Part shown: positions 27,761 to 38,751 of the stretch, in pieces
Numbering within the stretch: position 1 is the first letter of the stretch
Layout: every line of letters starts with the position of its first letter
Translations under genes and position numbers: made by a program
Assembly (NCBI GenBank): GCA_047495785.1
Contig: JBLDXI010000009.1
Coordinates: 2,790,001-2,854,000, forward strand
Source: Lepidodermella squamata
Taxonomy: Eukaryota > Gastrotricha
Direction: 5' to 3'
Length of the DNA: 64,000 nucleotides
The notes under the pieces: model-generated
Database searches by the model: none
Told to the model about the DNA's origin: nothing
What the model saw: the letters and a program-made list of their open reading frames with translations, nothing else

Positions 27761-28630
27761 ATGGGGTTGGAGACATTGTTCGAATTGTACAAGGATTCCG
27801 CTAAATCGAGGCTTCATGAAGTGGTGATATGTCTGCACAGCTTTCTTCTGGAACGTAAATTAAAGTCCGTCGGAAAATCTTACGATCCTAATGTTTCCGC
27901 CGCTTCGCTGAAGGGCTCTGAGCTCTTGCCAAATGGATGGAACGCGGACAACAACACAGTGGAATTATATTACATTGAACCTAATTCCAGCAATGTTTTC
28001 AAAGTTCTAGCATTGACCGAAGGAACTTCTTGTCTGCTTCATCTTCTTTCTGCTCAACCGGGTGATGGGAAATCAGCTTTCATCGAATTGGATATCAATG
28101 AATACGTTAATGAAACCAGTCACAAAACTGTAGAGCAAGTTTTCAGAAATGTCGATGCGTTAAAGAAGGTATTATTTCTTTATAAAATGAGTACACCGTT
28201 ACAATATTGCTTTGTACGCCAGGTCGTCGTGGAAAAACTGTTCAATGTTATCATTCCTCAAACTGAGAGCGCACAAAGAGAGGATAATGAGAGAAATGCT
28301 AGAGACTTTGGTCGCCCTTTCGTTCCAGTTGGTGGTGAGGGTCCAAGCCGACAGTTTGACCCGCTTCGAGACTATGGCCGAGCCGATTTAGATCCATTTT
28401 ACGTAGAACCTGGAGGTCTGGGAACATCTCCACCTGGCGGTATGATTTTCGATCCTCTTCGTGCTGTTCGTCCAAGAGCACCCGACCGTTTTTCTGGTTT
28501 GATTCAACCGCTCCCGCGTGGCTCTGTTCCTCCGGGTGCTCGATTTGACCCATTTGGCCCTCCTGGAACTGGAATGCCGGATCCTGACTTGGAGCGCCGA
28601 CCCAACTTTAACGACGATTTTTATAGTTAA
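27761..28630 (+). CDS. PSMF1: PI31 proteasome regulator (PSMF1)
   Basis: The N-terminal FP (PI31) domain starts MGLETLFELYKDSAKSRLHE and contains SELLPNGWNADNNTVELYY. The C-terminal half is the proline/glycine/arginine-rich tail with repeated DPL and DPF units (QFDPLRDYGRADLDPF, MIFDPLRAVRPR, RFDPFGPPG) that contacts the 20S proteasome. A likely 54-bp intron at 28169-28222 (GTATTA...GCCAG) interrupts the frame. Removing it gives 271 residues, the length of human PSMF1. The intron is 3n and stop-free, so the unspliced frame stays open with 18 extra residues. PI31 regulates proteasome activity and transport. One upstream non-coding exon is possible. Confidence 0.93.
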   Translation: MGLETLFELYKDSAKSRLHEVVICLHSFLLERKLKSVGKSYDPNVSAASLKGSELLPNGWNADNNTVELYYIEPNSSNVFKVLALTEGTSCLLHLLSAQPGDGKSAFIELDINEYVNETSHKTVEQVFRNVDALKKVLFLYKMSTPLQYCFVRQVVVEKLFNVIIPQTESAQREDNERNARDFGRPFVPVGGEGPSRQFDPLRDYGRADLDPFYVEPGGLGTSPPGGMIFDPLRAVRPRAPDRFSGLIQPLPRGSVPPGARFDPFGPPGTGMPDPDLERRPNFNDDFYS

Positions 28631-28997
28631 ACAAACCCAGGTGCAAGCCAACCATAATAGTGCGATAAATGTTTCTCGTGATTATTTTCATATTAACAAC
28701 AATGAGTCAGCAAAGATAGCCGTATTTTTACCTGAATTTAACACGAATGTGTGTGTAAAAAACGCGTATACTAGACAAAAGACTTTGCTATGTAAGCCTC
28801 GCTTTCTACATTCGTCATCGCCAGTCCTGGTACAGGCAATAAATATCCGGTGAGCCGTGCCATCTTGCTTTAATAGTATTCACAAGGCACGTCTTGTACT
28901 GACTGAGCGGTCTATTCAGCCAGAAATTTACACAAGTCGTATTTTTTAGGTACTTGCTTAATTTACTTAATTCTGGGATGCGCTTGGTCTATTTGCA
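28631..28997. other. Short spacer between PI31 and REEP genes
   Basis: About 370 bp holding the PI31 3' UTR and the REEP 5' region, both plus strand. No distinct element recognised. Confidence 0.5.
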
Positions 28998-31623
28998 ATG
29001 ATATCGACAATCATTTCTCGTCTCGTTATGTAAGTTTTCCAATCAATTTTTTCCGTTGTTTGGAATGCTAATTTTAACGTTGTTTACAGTTTGGTCTTTG
29101 GCACCCTCTACCCGGCCTATGCATCGTACAAGGCCGTCAAAACAAAGAACATTCGTGAATATGTTAGTTGAACACACACACACACAAACATTGATTGATT
29201 GTTTATACCAACAACGTGTTTGTTACTTTTTCGCAGGTGAAATGGATGATGTATTGGATCGTGTTCGCCATTTTCACCGCTGTCGAGACATTTGCCGATG
29301 TATTCATTTCGTGGTAAGCAATTTATTGACCAGCCTTGTTGTTGTTCTTTCCGTCTCGCTGCGTTCTTGCGCACTAATAGCTGCTAAATTGTTGTTCCAC
29401 CTTAATAAGAATAGCCGGCCATTCATGATGGTCAGTGCATCGTGCTTTGTCGCTTGTTTAAGCCGCCCACTACTTATATGAGATCTCTTGTAGCGTGGAG
29501 GGGGAGAAGCGTTTCATTGTGTTTTTTCTCGATTGACTAGTTGTAGTATCCCGTTCCTATTCCATTCTTTGGAGCGCGGGTCTTCAATTTTGTACTCATC
29601 ATCAGCCATATAATCCGCAGCGTGTAGGAATGCACTATCCATATCAGCTGCACCACGTCTTTTCTTTGATTAGCTGAGCGTGTGTGTGGCTAACCGGGCG
29701 CTCTTTGCCCGGTAAACAGCTCTGCTACTATTATTAGAGGTACGCCAGGCTAGGAAAGCCCGCATTATTAATGCGCCGTATTTCGAACATGCAATTTCTT
29801 GTGCGATACCCGTCGCTGCACATCAGCGCCGAAGCTTTATGAGCGCGAGCCGCCAAAACAGAACCCGCTGATTGGGATCACGTTCTTATTGTAAATAAAA
29901 TGCCGAACTACTACTACCAGTCGGTTATTAAACGAAACACTTGAGCTATTACTGTATTCGAAACATGAATACAACGCATTCACACAGACACTCGTTGATT
30001 ATTTGGTTGTTATTGTTAACCGAATTTCCAACTGCTGCTGGCCTAGAAATGTATCAACAAACCTGGGCGATGAGGAAAGTGTTGCAGACCACACCATATT
30101 CTATCTGCTAGAGAATCGAAAAGAAAGGAGAAAATGACAAGAGAACAGTTAATTTTTCACTGAACAAGATGAAATATTCGTAAGCTGTATTGATGTGAAC
30201 GAATCAAATCAACGAATTAACATTAAATGTTTATTCTTTTTGTATTTATTTATTTGGGTTCATTTTCGATAAACTTAAAATCTTGCTTTTCGGGAAACAT
30301 AAATATGTATATCTGCGTTTTCACGCTGCAATTTAACAGGATATTGAATTAAGCCATTAAGTACAAGGCCGTTACGTGCAGGGTTGTTTATTTGAATTGA
30401 AATCGGAAATAGCTTGCACTGATGTTCATAATTCATAGCTCAAATACCCTTGCGGCCGGTAATTTAGCAGAAAATCGCAAATTTTTAATGTGAAATCAAT
30501 AATCATTATTTAATGACCTGGAGTTGAAAAAAAATCTTCCCGAATATTGATCTTGAAATGAAAATAAATATTCGTCTTTTTCAGGATTCCGTTTTACTAT
30601 GAGCTCAAAATTGTCTTCGTCTTCTGGCTGCTTTCCCCCGCCACTCGCGGCTCTTCGCTATTATACCGTAACTTCGTCCACCCTCGGCTGGTGCGCTATG
30701 AGCCCGAAATCGACCGTGCCATTTCGACAGCGACCGAAAAAGGCTATTCTGGTCTGGTCGAAGTTAGCGCACGCGGCATCGACATGGTAAAACAGGCCGT
30801 TATCACTGCTGCCATCAAGGGCCAATCGACCCTCGTTACTCAGCTGTCGCAAATCGACAGATCCAGATCAGTATCGCTGACGGATATGCGCGGGGTCGGT
30901 GGGAATGACCCGACTATGGACGATTTCGAAGCTCTAGGACAGGACCTAGTAAATGGCAACCACGCGGATGCTCGCCGGTCGACTCGTAGGCAAAGGCAGG
31001 TTAGTATCAACGCGAGATTTTTTTACTCTATTTTATGCAAAAATTCTGCCTTAAAATTTTTGCATAAAATAGTTGTACTGTGCATTTGATAATTTTGCAA
31101 TGTACTGATTGTGTTTTTTCTGTCGTTTGATTTTGCCACCGATTCGCAGGTTGACATTCCAAGATCGAGTTCTAATATTCAGTTAAAAGATCGAGCTTTG
31201 GCTGATAGTAGTGAATTTGACGATGATGAGCCATCCCTGACCCCTTCTATGCACTATCCTCTGAGTTCTTCTAAATCTTCCGAGCAGAAAGCATCTGTTA
31301 TGTCTAGCATGTTATACCCCACCGCTGCTGTTTTAGCGTCTAATTTAGGCCTGGGCGAGAAGCTTCGTAACATGAATATGGAACGGGTAGCTCTTTGGTT
31401 AGCCCATAAGGCCAAGAAGTCGAGCGGTAATAGTTCGAAGGTTAGACTCGGGGCACAGAAGGCGCGGTTATCTGCAACTGAGTTAGATGACGTAGATGAG
31501 CATTCGGACCGCGAACAGCCAGAACTTAGCGGTGCTGATGATGAGCAAGGTGCCAACGATGCCGAGCCATGCGACCCGGATGATCCACCCGTCAATGCAA
31601 CTACTACTGTAGTCGAGCTTTGA
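28998..31623 (+). CDS. REEP1-4-type ER membrane-shaping protein
   Basis: Five exons, 28998-29029, 29090-29162, 29237-29313, 30585-30999 and 31150-31623, join in phase to give 356 residues. The TB2/DP1/HVA22 domain is clear: start [11 protein letters not shown], then [40 protein letters not shown], and [20 protein letters not shown] with [14 protein letters not shown]. These hairpin membrane segments insert into and curve the tubular endoplasmic reticulum. The downstream half is charged and Ser-rich with no domain and is typical of the REEP1-4 branch, which links ER to microtubules. The 1.3-kb third intron contains a CA run and no gene. The stop at 31621-31623 may belong to one of two alternative C-termini (see 31983). 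Confidence 0.93.
31028..31072. repeat. Perfect 18-bp inverted repeat in REEP intron
   Basis: CTATTTTATGCAAAAATT (31028-31045) and its exact reverse complement (31055-31072) are separated by 9 bp within the 150-bp fourth intron. It could form a hairpin in the pre-mRNA directly upstream of the last exon's acceptor. Confidence 0.9.
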
Positions 31624-31982
31624 TGTGAATGCAACTAATATACAAGAGTAGGCCTGGGTTTGAATTATTAAACACTTTCACCGCGTTGTGTGATCCACCT
31701 TAACTACTAACATTCGTGCTGTGGAAATCTAGCAAATTTGATTTAATATTTAATTTTTTTCACAATGAAATTACTAACTGATTATGTTGCTTTTGGTGAC
31801 GAGGGATCAATCTGTCGCGGGCACCTTGCTTCGAGCGCGCCGAAAATTTCACCGATTAATACTAATTTTTTATCAGTTTCGGCTTGAGCACTCAATTTTT
31901 ATATGTTAGGAAATTATTTTTCTATTCACAAGTTGCCTTTTTGAATAATGCTTTAATCGTCTTGTTGTTATTTTTTACCGCA

Positions 31983-32437
31983 GCCTGCGACGAAGCCTAA
32001 CTAATGATGGTCGATTTTTATCTGTTGGCGCCAAGCAAGCACTGTTGACCACGTCCGCAACTGCACCGAACGTAGGAGGCTTGAAACCGGCAACTAGCGA
32101 TGAGACGATTCATGAGGAAGAAGCAGCTCATTCAGGAGACGACGAGCAGGACCAAAACGACCCTCCCTTTATAGATACAACTAATAACGGCGGCTCTGAC
32201 TCGGGCATTTCGTCACCAGTCGCCGATATACCGAGCAGCCGGCTGCTTTTCTCGCAAAATAGGTACTCAGCTTCACCTTTCAGCGGCTCGAGCTCGATTT
32301 CTAGCTCGAGCCGGCCCCCAGTTATGCCTGCCATTCGTTCTATCGCTAACCCTATCTCGCCTGCTCGTTCTTTGACAGCTCTTTCCAGCAGTTCGTCTGG
32401 CGCTTCGTCGGTCTACAGTCGTTTTTCTCGGCGCTGA
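31983..32437 (+). CDS. Probable alternative C-terminal exon of the REEP gene
   Basis: After a TTTTACCGCAG-type acceptor at about 31982, an open frame of roughly 150 codons reads LRRSLTNDGRFLSVGAKQAL, then an acidic stretch (HEEEAAHSGDDEQDQN) and a Ser/Arg-rich tail ending SSVYSRFSRR. The composition matches REEP1-4 tails and does not look random. The acceptor needs a phase-2 donor, and none of the mapped REEP donors has that phase. A phase-0 join from the exon ending at 30999 would instead read PATKPN and stop. Either a cryptic donor inside exon 5 or a microexon is used, or this is a separate transcript. Confidence 0.5.
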
Positions 32438-33739
32438 CAAAATCAATCATTAGACTTTTTTTATAATCTTCCGCGTTATCTTGTTTGATGGAAAAAGATT
32501 GGGTCCTGTTGTCTTTCACATCTCTCAAAAATACAAATATGCTACACTCGGTACACAGCAACTAGCAGGAAAAATGGCAGGAATAGCCCAGCGTAATTCC
32601 GCGCGTTTTTTCTCACAATTCATTGTTGCCGAATAGCAATATAAAAGCGTTTGCAGTCAATTTTTTACGATAAAAAATATTAATCTATATTATTATTGCG
32701 GATATGATATTCGATTCACTCGAGTTTTCCGTCAGTAGCGCAACTTGAACACGTCGAAAAATGACAGTTTGTGCACAGTAGAGCTTGCCTCGTCTGATTT
32801 CGAAGCGATATGACATAACGCTTGGATAAACAGAAAATCTCGCTGAGAAAAAATGGATTGAAAAATATTCATGTGATAACTGTCAGAAAGATCGCTTACC
32901 TACGAAATGTATTATTCTTATAATGAAATGCTAATATCGATAGTCTTCACCAGCTTTTATCCTCTCTTTCTCTATCTAGTTTGTGTGTCGTTTCGTGCCC
33001 ATGATTGAACATTAATATTTTTATCAAAAAAATCTTTAAAAAAATGGCTATGATGAGGAACTTTCAGAGAAATCGTTGTGGACGGAGCGCGGCATCTTTA
33101 AGCTATGATTGTTTTACTACCCAGCGTGCGTTTGGTAATATTATTCAACCCCGTTCTCTTTGGAAAATCAGGCCGATTAAAATCGGCTAGTTTTCTTACA
33201 TTATTTTTAAGCTCTCGCATTCCTGATTTTTACTACTTGAACTTTTCGAAATGATAATCACAGCTGATCAGCAAATTTGTAACTTGCGGAGAAAATTTAG
33301 CGTTAAAACGTTACTACAAGTGTGAAGGTGTGATTCTCGTGTCGCTTTGTTCGCATCTAGGAAAACAATGCACCATTTCCTAATGGTGGTTCAAACGCGC
33401 ACTAGTTGACGCTTGTCTGGGTTTACGCGTTTGATGTCACACGTTAGATCACCGCATTTTAGCCGCGGCTTTCAGCTCCACTTTGCATATTTTGAGTGAA
33501 TTAGCGGTGTTACATTATTATATTACTTTCCCGTCATATTCATATTATAACGTTATTCAAAACAAACGCGTGTTTCTCTATTATTGCGAAAAATGAAAAT
33601 AAAATGGCCAGTACTTGGAATGAGGCTCTCTTTTTGTTTATCCGGCGTGCTTTAATTAAGGTGTTGATATGACTCGATCGTACCGAACGAGGCACTGTCG
33701 AGCTGATTTGCGGAGTCTAATGACTCATCATTTTTCAAA
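32438..33739. other. Intergenic between REEP and Ly6 genes
   Basis: Presumed REEP 3' UTR and upstream region of the Ly6 gene. The small frame at 33005-33190 has no domain and I treat it as chance. Confidence 0.45.
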
Positions 33740-34222
33740 ATGACCAGTTTAGCGCTGCAGTCAATTTGCCCGTTAATCTTTCTGCTCAGCATCCTGGCTG
33801 CCGGAATCACTGCCCTCACATGTTACTCGTGCAAATATAACGATGTAGGTTGTGAGAGCACCACTGACTCGTATTACACGGAGACCAAGGAGTGCGATGC
33901 TGCCAGTCCCTACTGCGCCAAAATGGTTATGCTGAACACCACATTGAGGTTTTGTGCAGCTACGTGCTTTGAGAGTTACTCGACAGTATACTACACTGGC
34001 AACCAAACAGTAAGATTTGCTTTTTTGTAATTTTGTAATGAACACTCATCAGTCATCTACTTAAATTTTCAGTATAAATACGTGACAATCTCATGCTGTT
34101 TGACAAGCCTGTGCAACCAGGCACCGACATTGAGGGAGCACGGCTTTCAAATATGGGTTACTATTTTCATACTTCTCGAAGTCGGCCTACTGCATCTAAC
34201 AGACTTTGCGATATTGCAGTAG
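33740..34222 (+). CDS. Ly6/uPAR three-finger protein, probably GPI-anchored
   Basis: Two exons, 33740-34009 and 34073-34222, join in phase 0 to give 139 residues. A signal peptide (LALQSICPLIFLLSILAAGI) is followed by LTCYSCKYNDVGC, the family's CxxC opening, and ten cysteines in all. The domain ends with CCLTSLCN, the conserved CCxxxxCN signature. A hydrophobic tail (WVTIFILLEVGLLHLTDFAI) fits a GPI-attachment signal. Such proteins sit on the outer membrane leaflet and often modulate receptors or cell contacts. The specific subfamily is not recognisable. A candidate N-glycosylation site (NTT) and NQT lie in the fingers. Confidence 0.9.
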
Positions 34223-36415
34223 CATACTGTGTTAGTTAATGACAGCACCAGGAACGAGCCGAGACCAATATATGTTATATGTGCCTTTTCCTAATAACTA
34301 TGAGCTAGTCGCATGTTCCTAACCATTGTTTCTACGGAACGGCAGCGTGAGAACCAATAAAATTGATCACGAGGAAATAATATTGATAGTTTTGAATAAT
34401 GAAGCTGAATAACAATAAGCGCTAGCGAAAAAGACCTGAAGCCAAAAATATCAATAAAAAAAGGTCATGCATATTATCTAACTGAAGACATTCTACATTA
34501 AAAGCTTACTATCCAACACTATTGATACATTAGTAGTGATATTTGGTGAGATGGTTGGCGGTTGCGATGAAGGTTGCGATCCTTATACTCCCTGGGACCC
34601 TGAGACAATAGTTCGTCGTTGGGCTTTTTTCTTTAAAGATGATGATAAAAAATTGACAGCAACGGGCATGCGCCGGAGCATTTCAGTATAATATTGCTGA
34701 TGGTGCATCCGAGTTATATTAACAATTTCCTGACGACTCTTTTGCTGATCCTTTTGATGGGTCTTGATCCCTATAGCTATAGTCATTCATGCCTTCTTCA
34801 CTTCGGATGTTTCAAGGCGTAAAATTGCAGATGAACATTGCGACTTGCGACAACTATGTGTTGACGATTTTCGATTCTCACGTACGCAATCTTACCCTCG
34901 CTGATTAGCATGATAAACAAAGACATGCCTTCCAGTCTTGTCCCAGTCGTGCCAACGCAACAAAAGACACCATTCCATAATGGTACAAAAACAAAAACTA
35001 GGAAAGTTTGTGTGGTTAAGGAAACATATTCATTTCGCTTTAGAGCTAACCGTTTCGCATTGATGCAATCAATCTAAGCCGGTGAATTTTGCGATAGTCA
35101 GCTGATCATCAGCTGATCCGCAAGGACAACCAGAGCTAACCACGGACGCTAAAAATCGAATACAAATATAAAATTATTGAATAAATTTTAATAATCTTGA
35201 ATCAATTTTATTCATGAATAAACAATTTTTTATGTGAATAACATAGTTTGCGCGGTATTTTCAATCGTCCTGAGGAGAGCGTCTTTGGTTACGGTGTTCC
35301 ACCTCTCTTCTGCCGTTTAATGGCGCGTGAAATGCTGCGCGCTTCATAGTGATAGACCCTCAATGCGAGCTATTGGGCCATTTTTTGTGGACGACGAAAA
35401 TGTACAATCACTTGTCACTCTGTGACAATGAACTGCAATCATTTGGCTCAACCCTGAATAATTCGCCATTACGTCTTCGCTTTAGCATGGCTTATGCTCA
35501 CTATGTGGTATGCGGTTCTATGCGGTTCTTCCCTACGACGGGATTACAGCAGCTCATTTTGCGCTGTTTTGGTTGCGAATTCCGGCTCCTCCCGGGTCCC
35601 CACCAGGCCTTCTTCTTATATTATTTGTAACTTTCAAAGAGAGAACGATCATCCGCCATGCTTATCATGCTATATAGCTGTTTTGTTGTTTTCAGTTATA
35701 AAACATAGGTTCTCTCAACCAATGAATGTTTTTCGATTATTCAGAAGCCCGGACTAACTCTTCGATTCTATTTCCTCCACCAGAGATCAATTCTATATTT
35801 TGAGATGTCCTTAAAATTAGTTGATGTTCTATTGCCTCTACCAATCCGTCAGGCTTTACAATAGCCAAATGTTCCAGTGTTATTCGCCAGGCTTGCATAT
35901 AGCCTCTAGTCTCTTGCCAAAATGGCTAAATATCAGTGTATTTTGGCTTTTTGGCGCCGCAGAAAGTATCTCTAGCGGAAATACGAACCCCTTATATTTA
36001 AAAAGCATACGTGGCCATTTATTTCAGCTAAAGTGTTATGCTTATTCTTCATGCATGTCTTTAAAATTTCAAATGAAGTAGGAAATTAATCACTTCTGTT
36101 TGTATTGGTAGTACACCCTTTGGTAATATTTGTGATAGTGGAGTTATGATTTGATATTATTTGATATGCGATTTTTGATATTTGAAACTTTGAGTTTGAT
36201 TATTTCGGGTTATAGGTTATCGGCGATTGCAGACTCCGCAACCGGCAGCTAGGGCTATGCATTCCTTGGTTACAAGTCAACTATCTGCGTTTACCTTTTC
36301 TGATTAAATAGCGTTACATTATTTTTGATCATCACTCCAGCTGTGTTGGTAGTTCTCAAGCTTTTAGTTTTTCTTTTTACAGCTAATTATGGTGACTATT
36401 ATCTTTCTAATTTAG
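34223..36415. other. Intergenic upstream of usherin
   Basis: No supported gene. Open frames around 35350-36080 lack domains and splice support. The usherin promoter and 5' UTR should lie near the right end. Confidence 0.45.
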
Positions 36416-38751
36416 ATGTATCGTCTGACCAAAGGGCGATACCGACTGTTTTTAAAAGTAATTTTATTAACATTCCACATACATTTGGCATCTGGCAGGA
36501 CTGGTTCATTCCCAAATTTATTCAACGTGGCTAAAGGAAAGCCTGTTTTCGCTCAACCGGCTCAGTCAACATGCTCGCGGTTGTTCTTTTGTCGAAGCAC
36601 TCCTCTACCAGCATCAATCGCGTCATGCTCAAATGCCGAATTCTGTGACGCTTCTTGTCCTACTCGGAGCTCCATGCCCGATTATGCTAGTCTTTTCGAA
36701 TACGCTATGTTTGACAAATGCGCCTTCAAAGACTTTACATTCCCGCCTCCAAATTTTGCGTCAGCCTATTCCGTTTTTTATTCGCCATCGGAACGAGTGC
36801 AAACTAACTGCTCTGTATCGACTCCTGGCTATTTGTTGAGTGATCTCGCAGATACGCCTTCATTTTTCACCATGGCGATGTGGATTTCACCCGACTTTGC
36901 GTCATCCGCTGAAACCAAGTAGGAACTGCTTTTACTCTGAGCCGTGCTAGATAATTTTTCTATTATTTATTTCAAAGCAAAACCAGTGGAGCGAAGACGT
37001 TGCTTGAAAAAGTATGCTCGACCCAGAAGGAATCGGCTGTTGTATTTTCTCTCCAAATAACTGCGAATGGAATAATGTTACGGAGCTCAAATGGAAGAAA
37101 TTTTGTTTATACAGACAATTTTCTCTTCAAAACTGGCTCCTGGGTCCACCTTGCTGTACAGGTAAGATTTATTAATTCCAGTTGATTCATTATTTATCAT
37201 CGTCTTTCTTAACGAGTGCAACTGAAAATTCCAGAAAATGACCTCTTTGATGGCTATGTAACTCGATAGCGTAGCAAATAGCCAGTAGTAGCCATGATCT
37301 GACATGCTAAATTGAGTTCATCGCTTCATCTGCGATGCAGTTGCGCGTCTGTTGGCTGGGCGCACGCCCGCTTTTAACGCCTTTGGGACGGTGCCGACGC
37401 GGCGCGCGCACGCAAAGTCTCACTAGTTAATGACGCATGCTACTGACCGGCTGCGCGAAATTTCTGGATCACGCAACTTGTAGCTGTTACGCAATGATAA
37501 TAATCACCGTAATGAAGGAATTTGTTGTAAAAATAGGTGTCAAATGTGTCGCTGAGCTTCTTCGCCAACGGGACAGGGGCTGATCAGCTGCCTCTTCAGG
37601 CCTATCGACTGAGTCGCAGTGACTTCGCAGGATATCCAATGTCGAATTGTACCTTCTTCATCGGCCAATCTGTTGTTAAAACGCCAGATAACGCGTTTGT
37701 CGGCCATATAGCTGATGTTCGATATTACGAAACAACGCTAGATAACCGGGAGGTGAATGTAGCGTTCAAGGGCAATCAAACAACGCTCGAGCCGATTTAC
37801 ATCGACTCGGATTGCCGCTGTCCACCTCAATATCCGCGGGTTGCCGACCAGTTTTCACGCCTTTGTCTAACAAACGACCCCACATCTACTGATGGTTTGA
37901 GACGAAAAAGAAATTAATTAAAAATTCGAGTGAAATTATTGATTTACAGCTGAAATTCGGGTAAATCGGCGGGCTCATCCGTTGGAGTACATGACTGATG
38001 GTGATACAGCCACGTTTTGGCTGTCGAAACTGATCAACAAAGTAGTTGTTACCATTGATCTGCTCGATAATTATCAAGTTTGTTTCCTCAAATAATTGAA
38101 AAATTCAAGATAAAATTCTGGGTTCTAGGTTTTCTACATACTGCTGCAATTCTATAGTCCTCTGCCGAAAAAGCTGACAATAGAGCGGCAAATTGGCTCC
38201 ACTGATACCTGGGCTCCATGGCAGTACTATGCCGAGGATTGTCAGACGCGTTTTGGAATGCCAAATAACGGTAAATTTTGATTTTAAAAACCGGATTTGA
38301 AAACATTTGAAATTTTTAAGAGGGATTACGGGGTTGTTAGTCCGCGAAATCTTGTCTGAAAAATGGAAAAACTTGATTTTTCTGTTTCAATTTTGTTTAA
38401 AATAATGATGAAATTAAAAGTTTTCTGGAAAATTGACCAATTTTGACTTTTGAGGAGAAATTTTAATAATTTTTGTAATTTCATAAAAATAGGTCAACTC
38501 GGGAAATTTGATTCGGTAAACTGTATCCAACTCGATCGAGCTAACAGCCCGCCATCGTTGGGAAATATATCATTCAGCGCGCTGCAACTAACGCCAGCCC
38601 AGCGGCCCGGCGCCGACACGTTCTACGACAACGCGATCCTTCTCGATTTCGTGAAAACGCGCCGCATCCGCGTTACATTCGACGGTCACATGTACGACGC
38701 GATCAACGAACGTCACCTCTACTTCGGCGTCTTCGAACTGACCGCAAGTGG
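36416..38751 (+). other. Usherin N-terminal laminin-G-like and laminin-N modules
   Basis: Exons 1-3 encode the signal peptide and the LamG-like domain (KTGSWVHLAVQ; NCTFFIGQSVV; FVGHIADVRYYETTLDNREV), ending with the DCRCPPQYPRV motif. Exons 4-6 encode the laminin N-terminal (domain VI) module: AHPLEYMTDGDTATFW, then VFYILLQFYSPLPKKLTIER, APWQYYAEDC and DSVNCIQL. This follows the vertebrate usherin layout closely. Confidence 0.93.

Noticed and set aside
35349-36081. Several plus-strand frames of 70-93 codons upstream of usherin
   Set aside because: No domain, no consistent splice sites, low-complexity Phe/Ser/Leu content.
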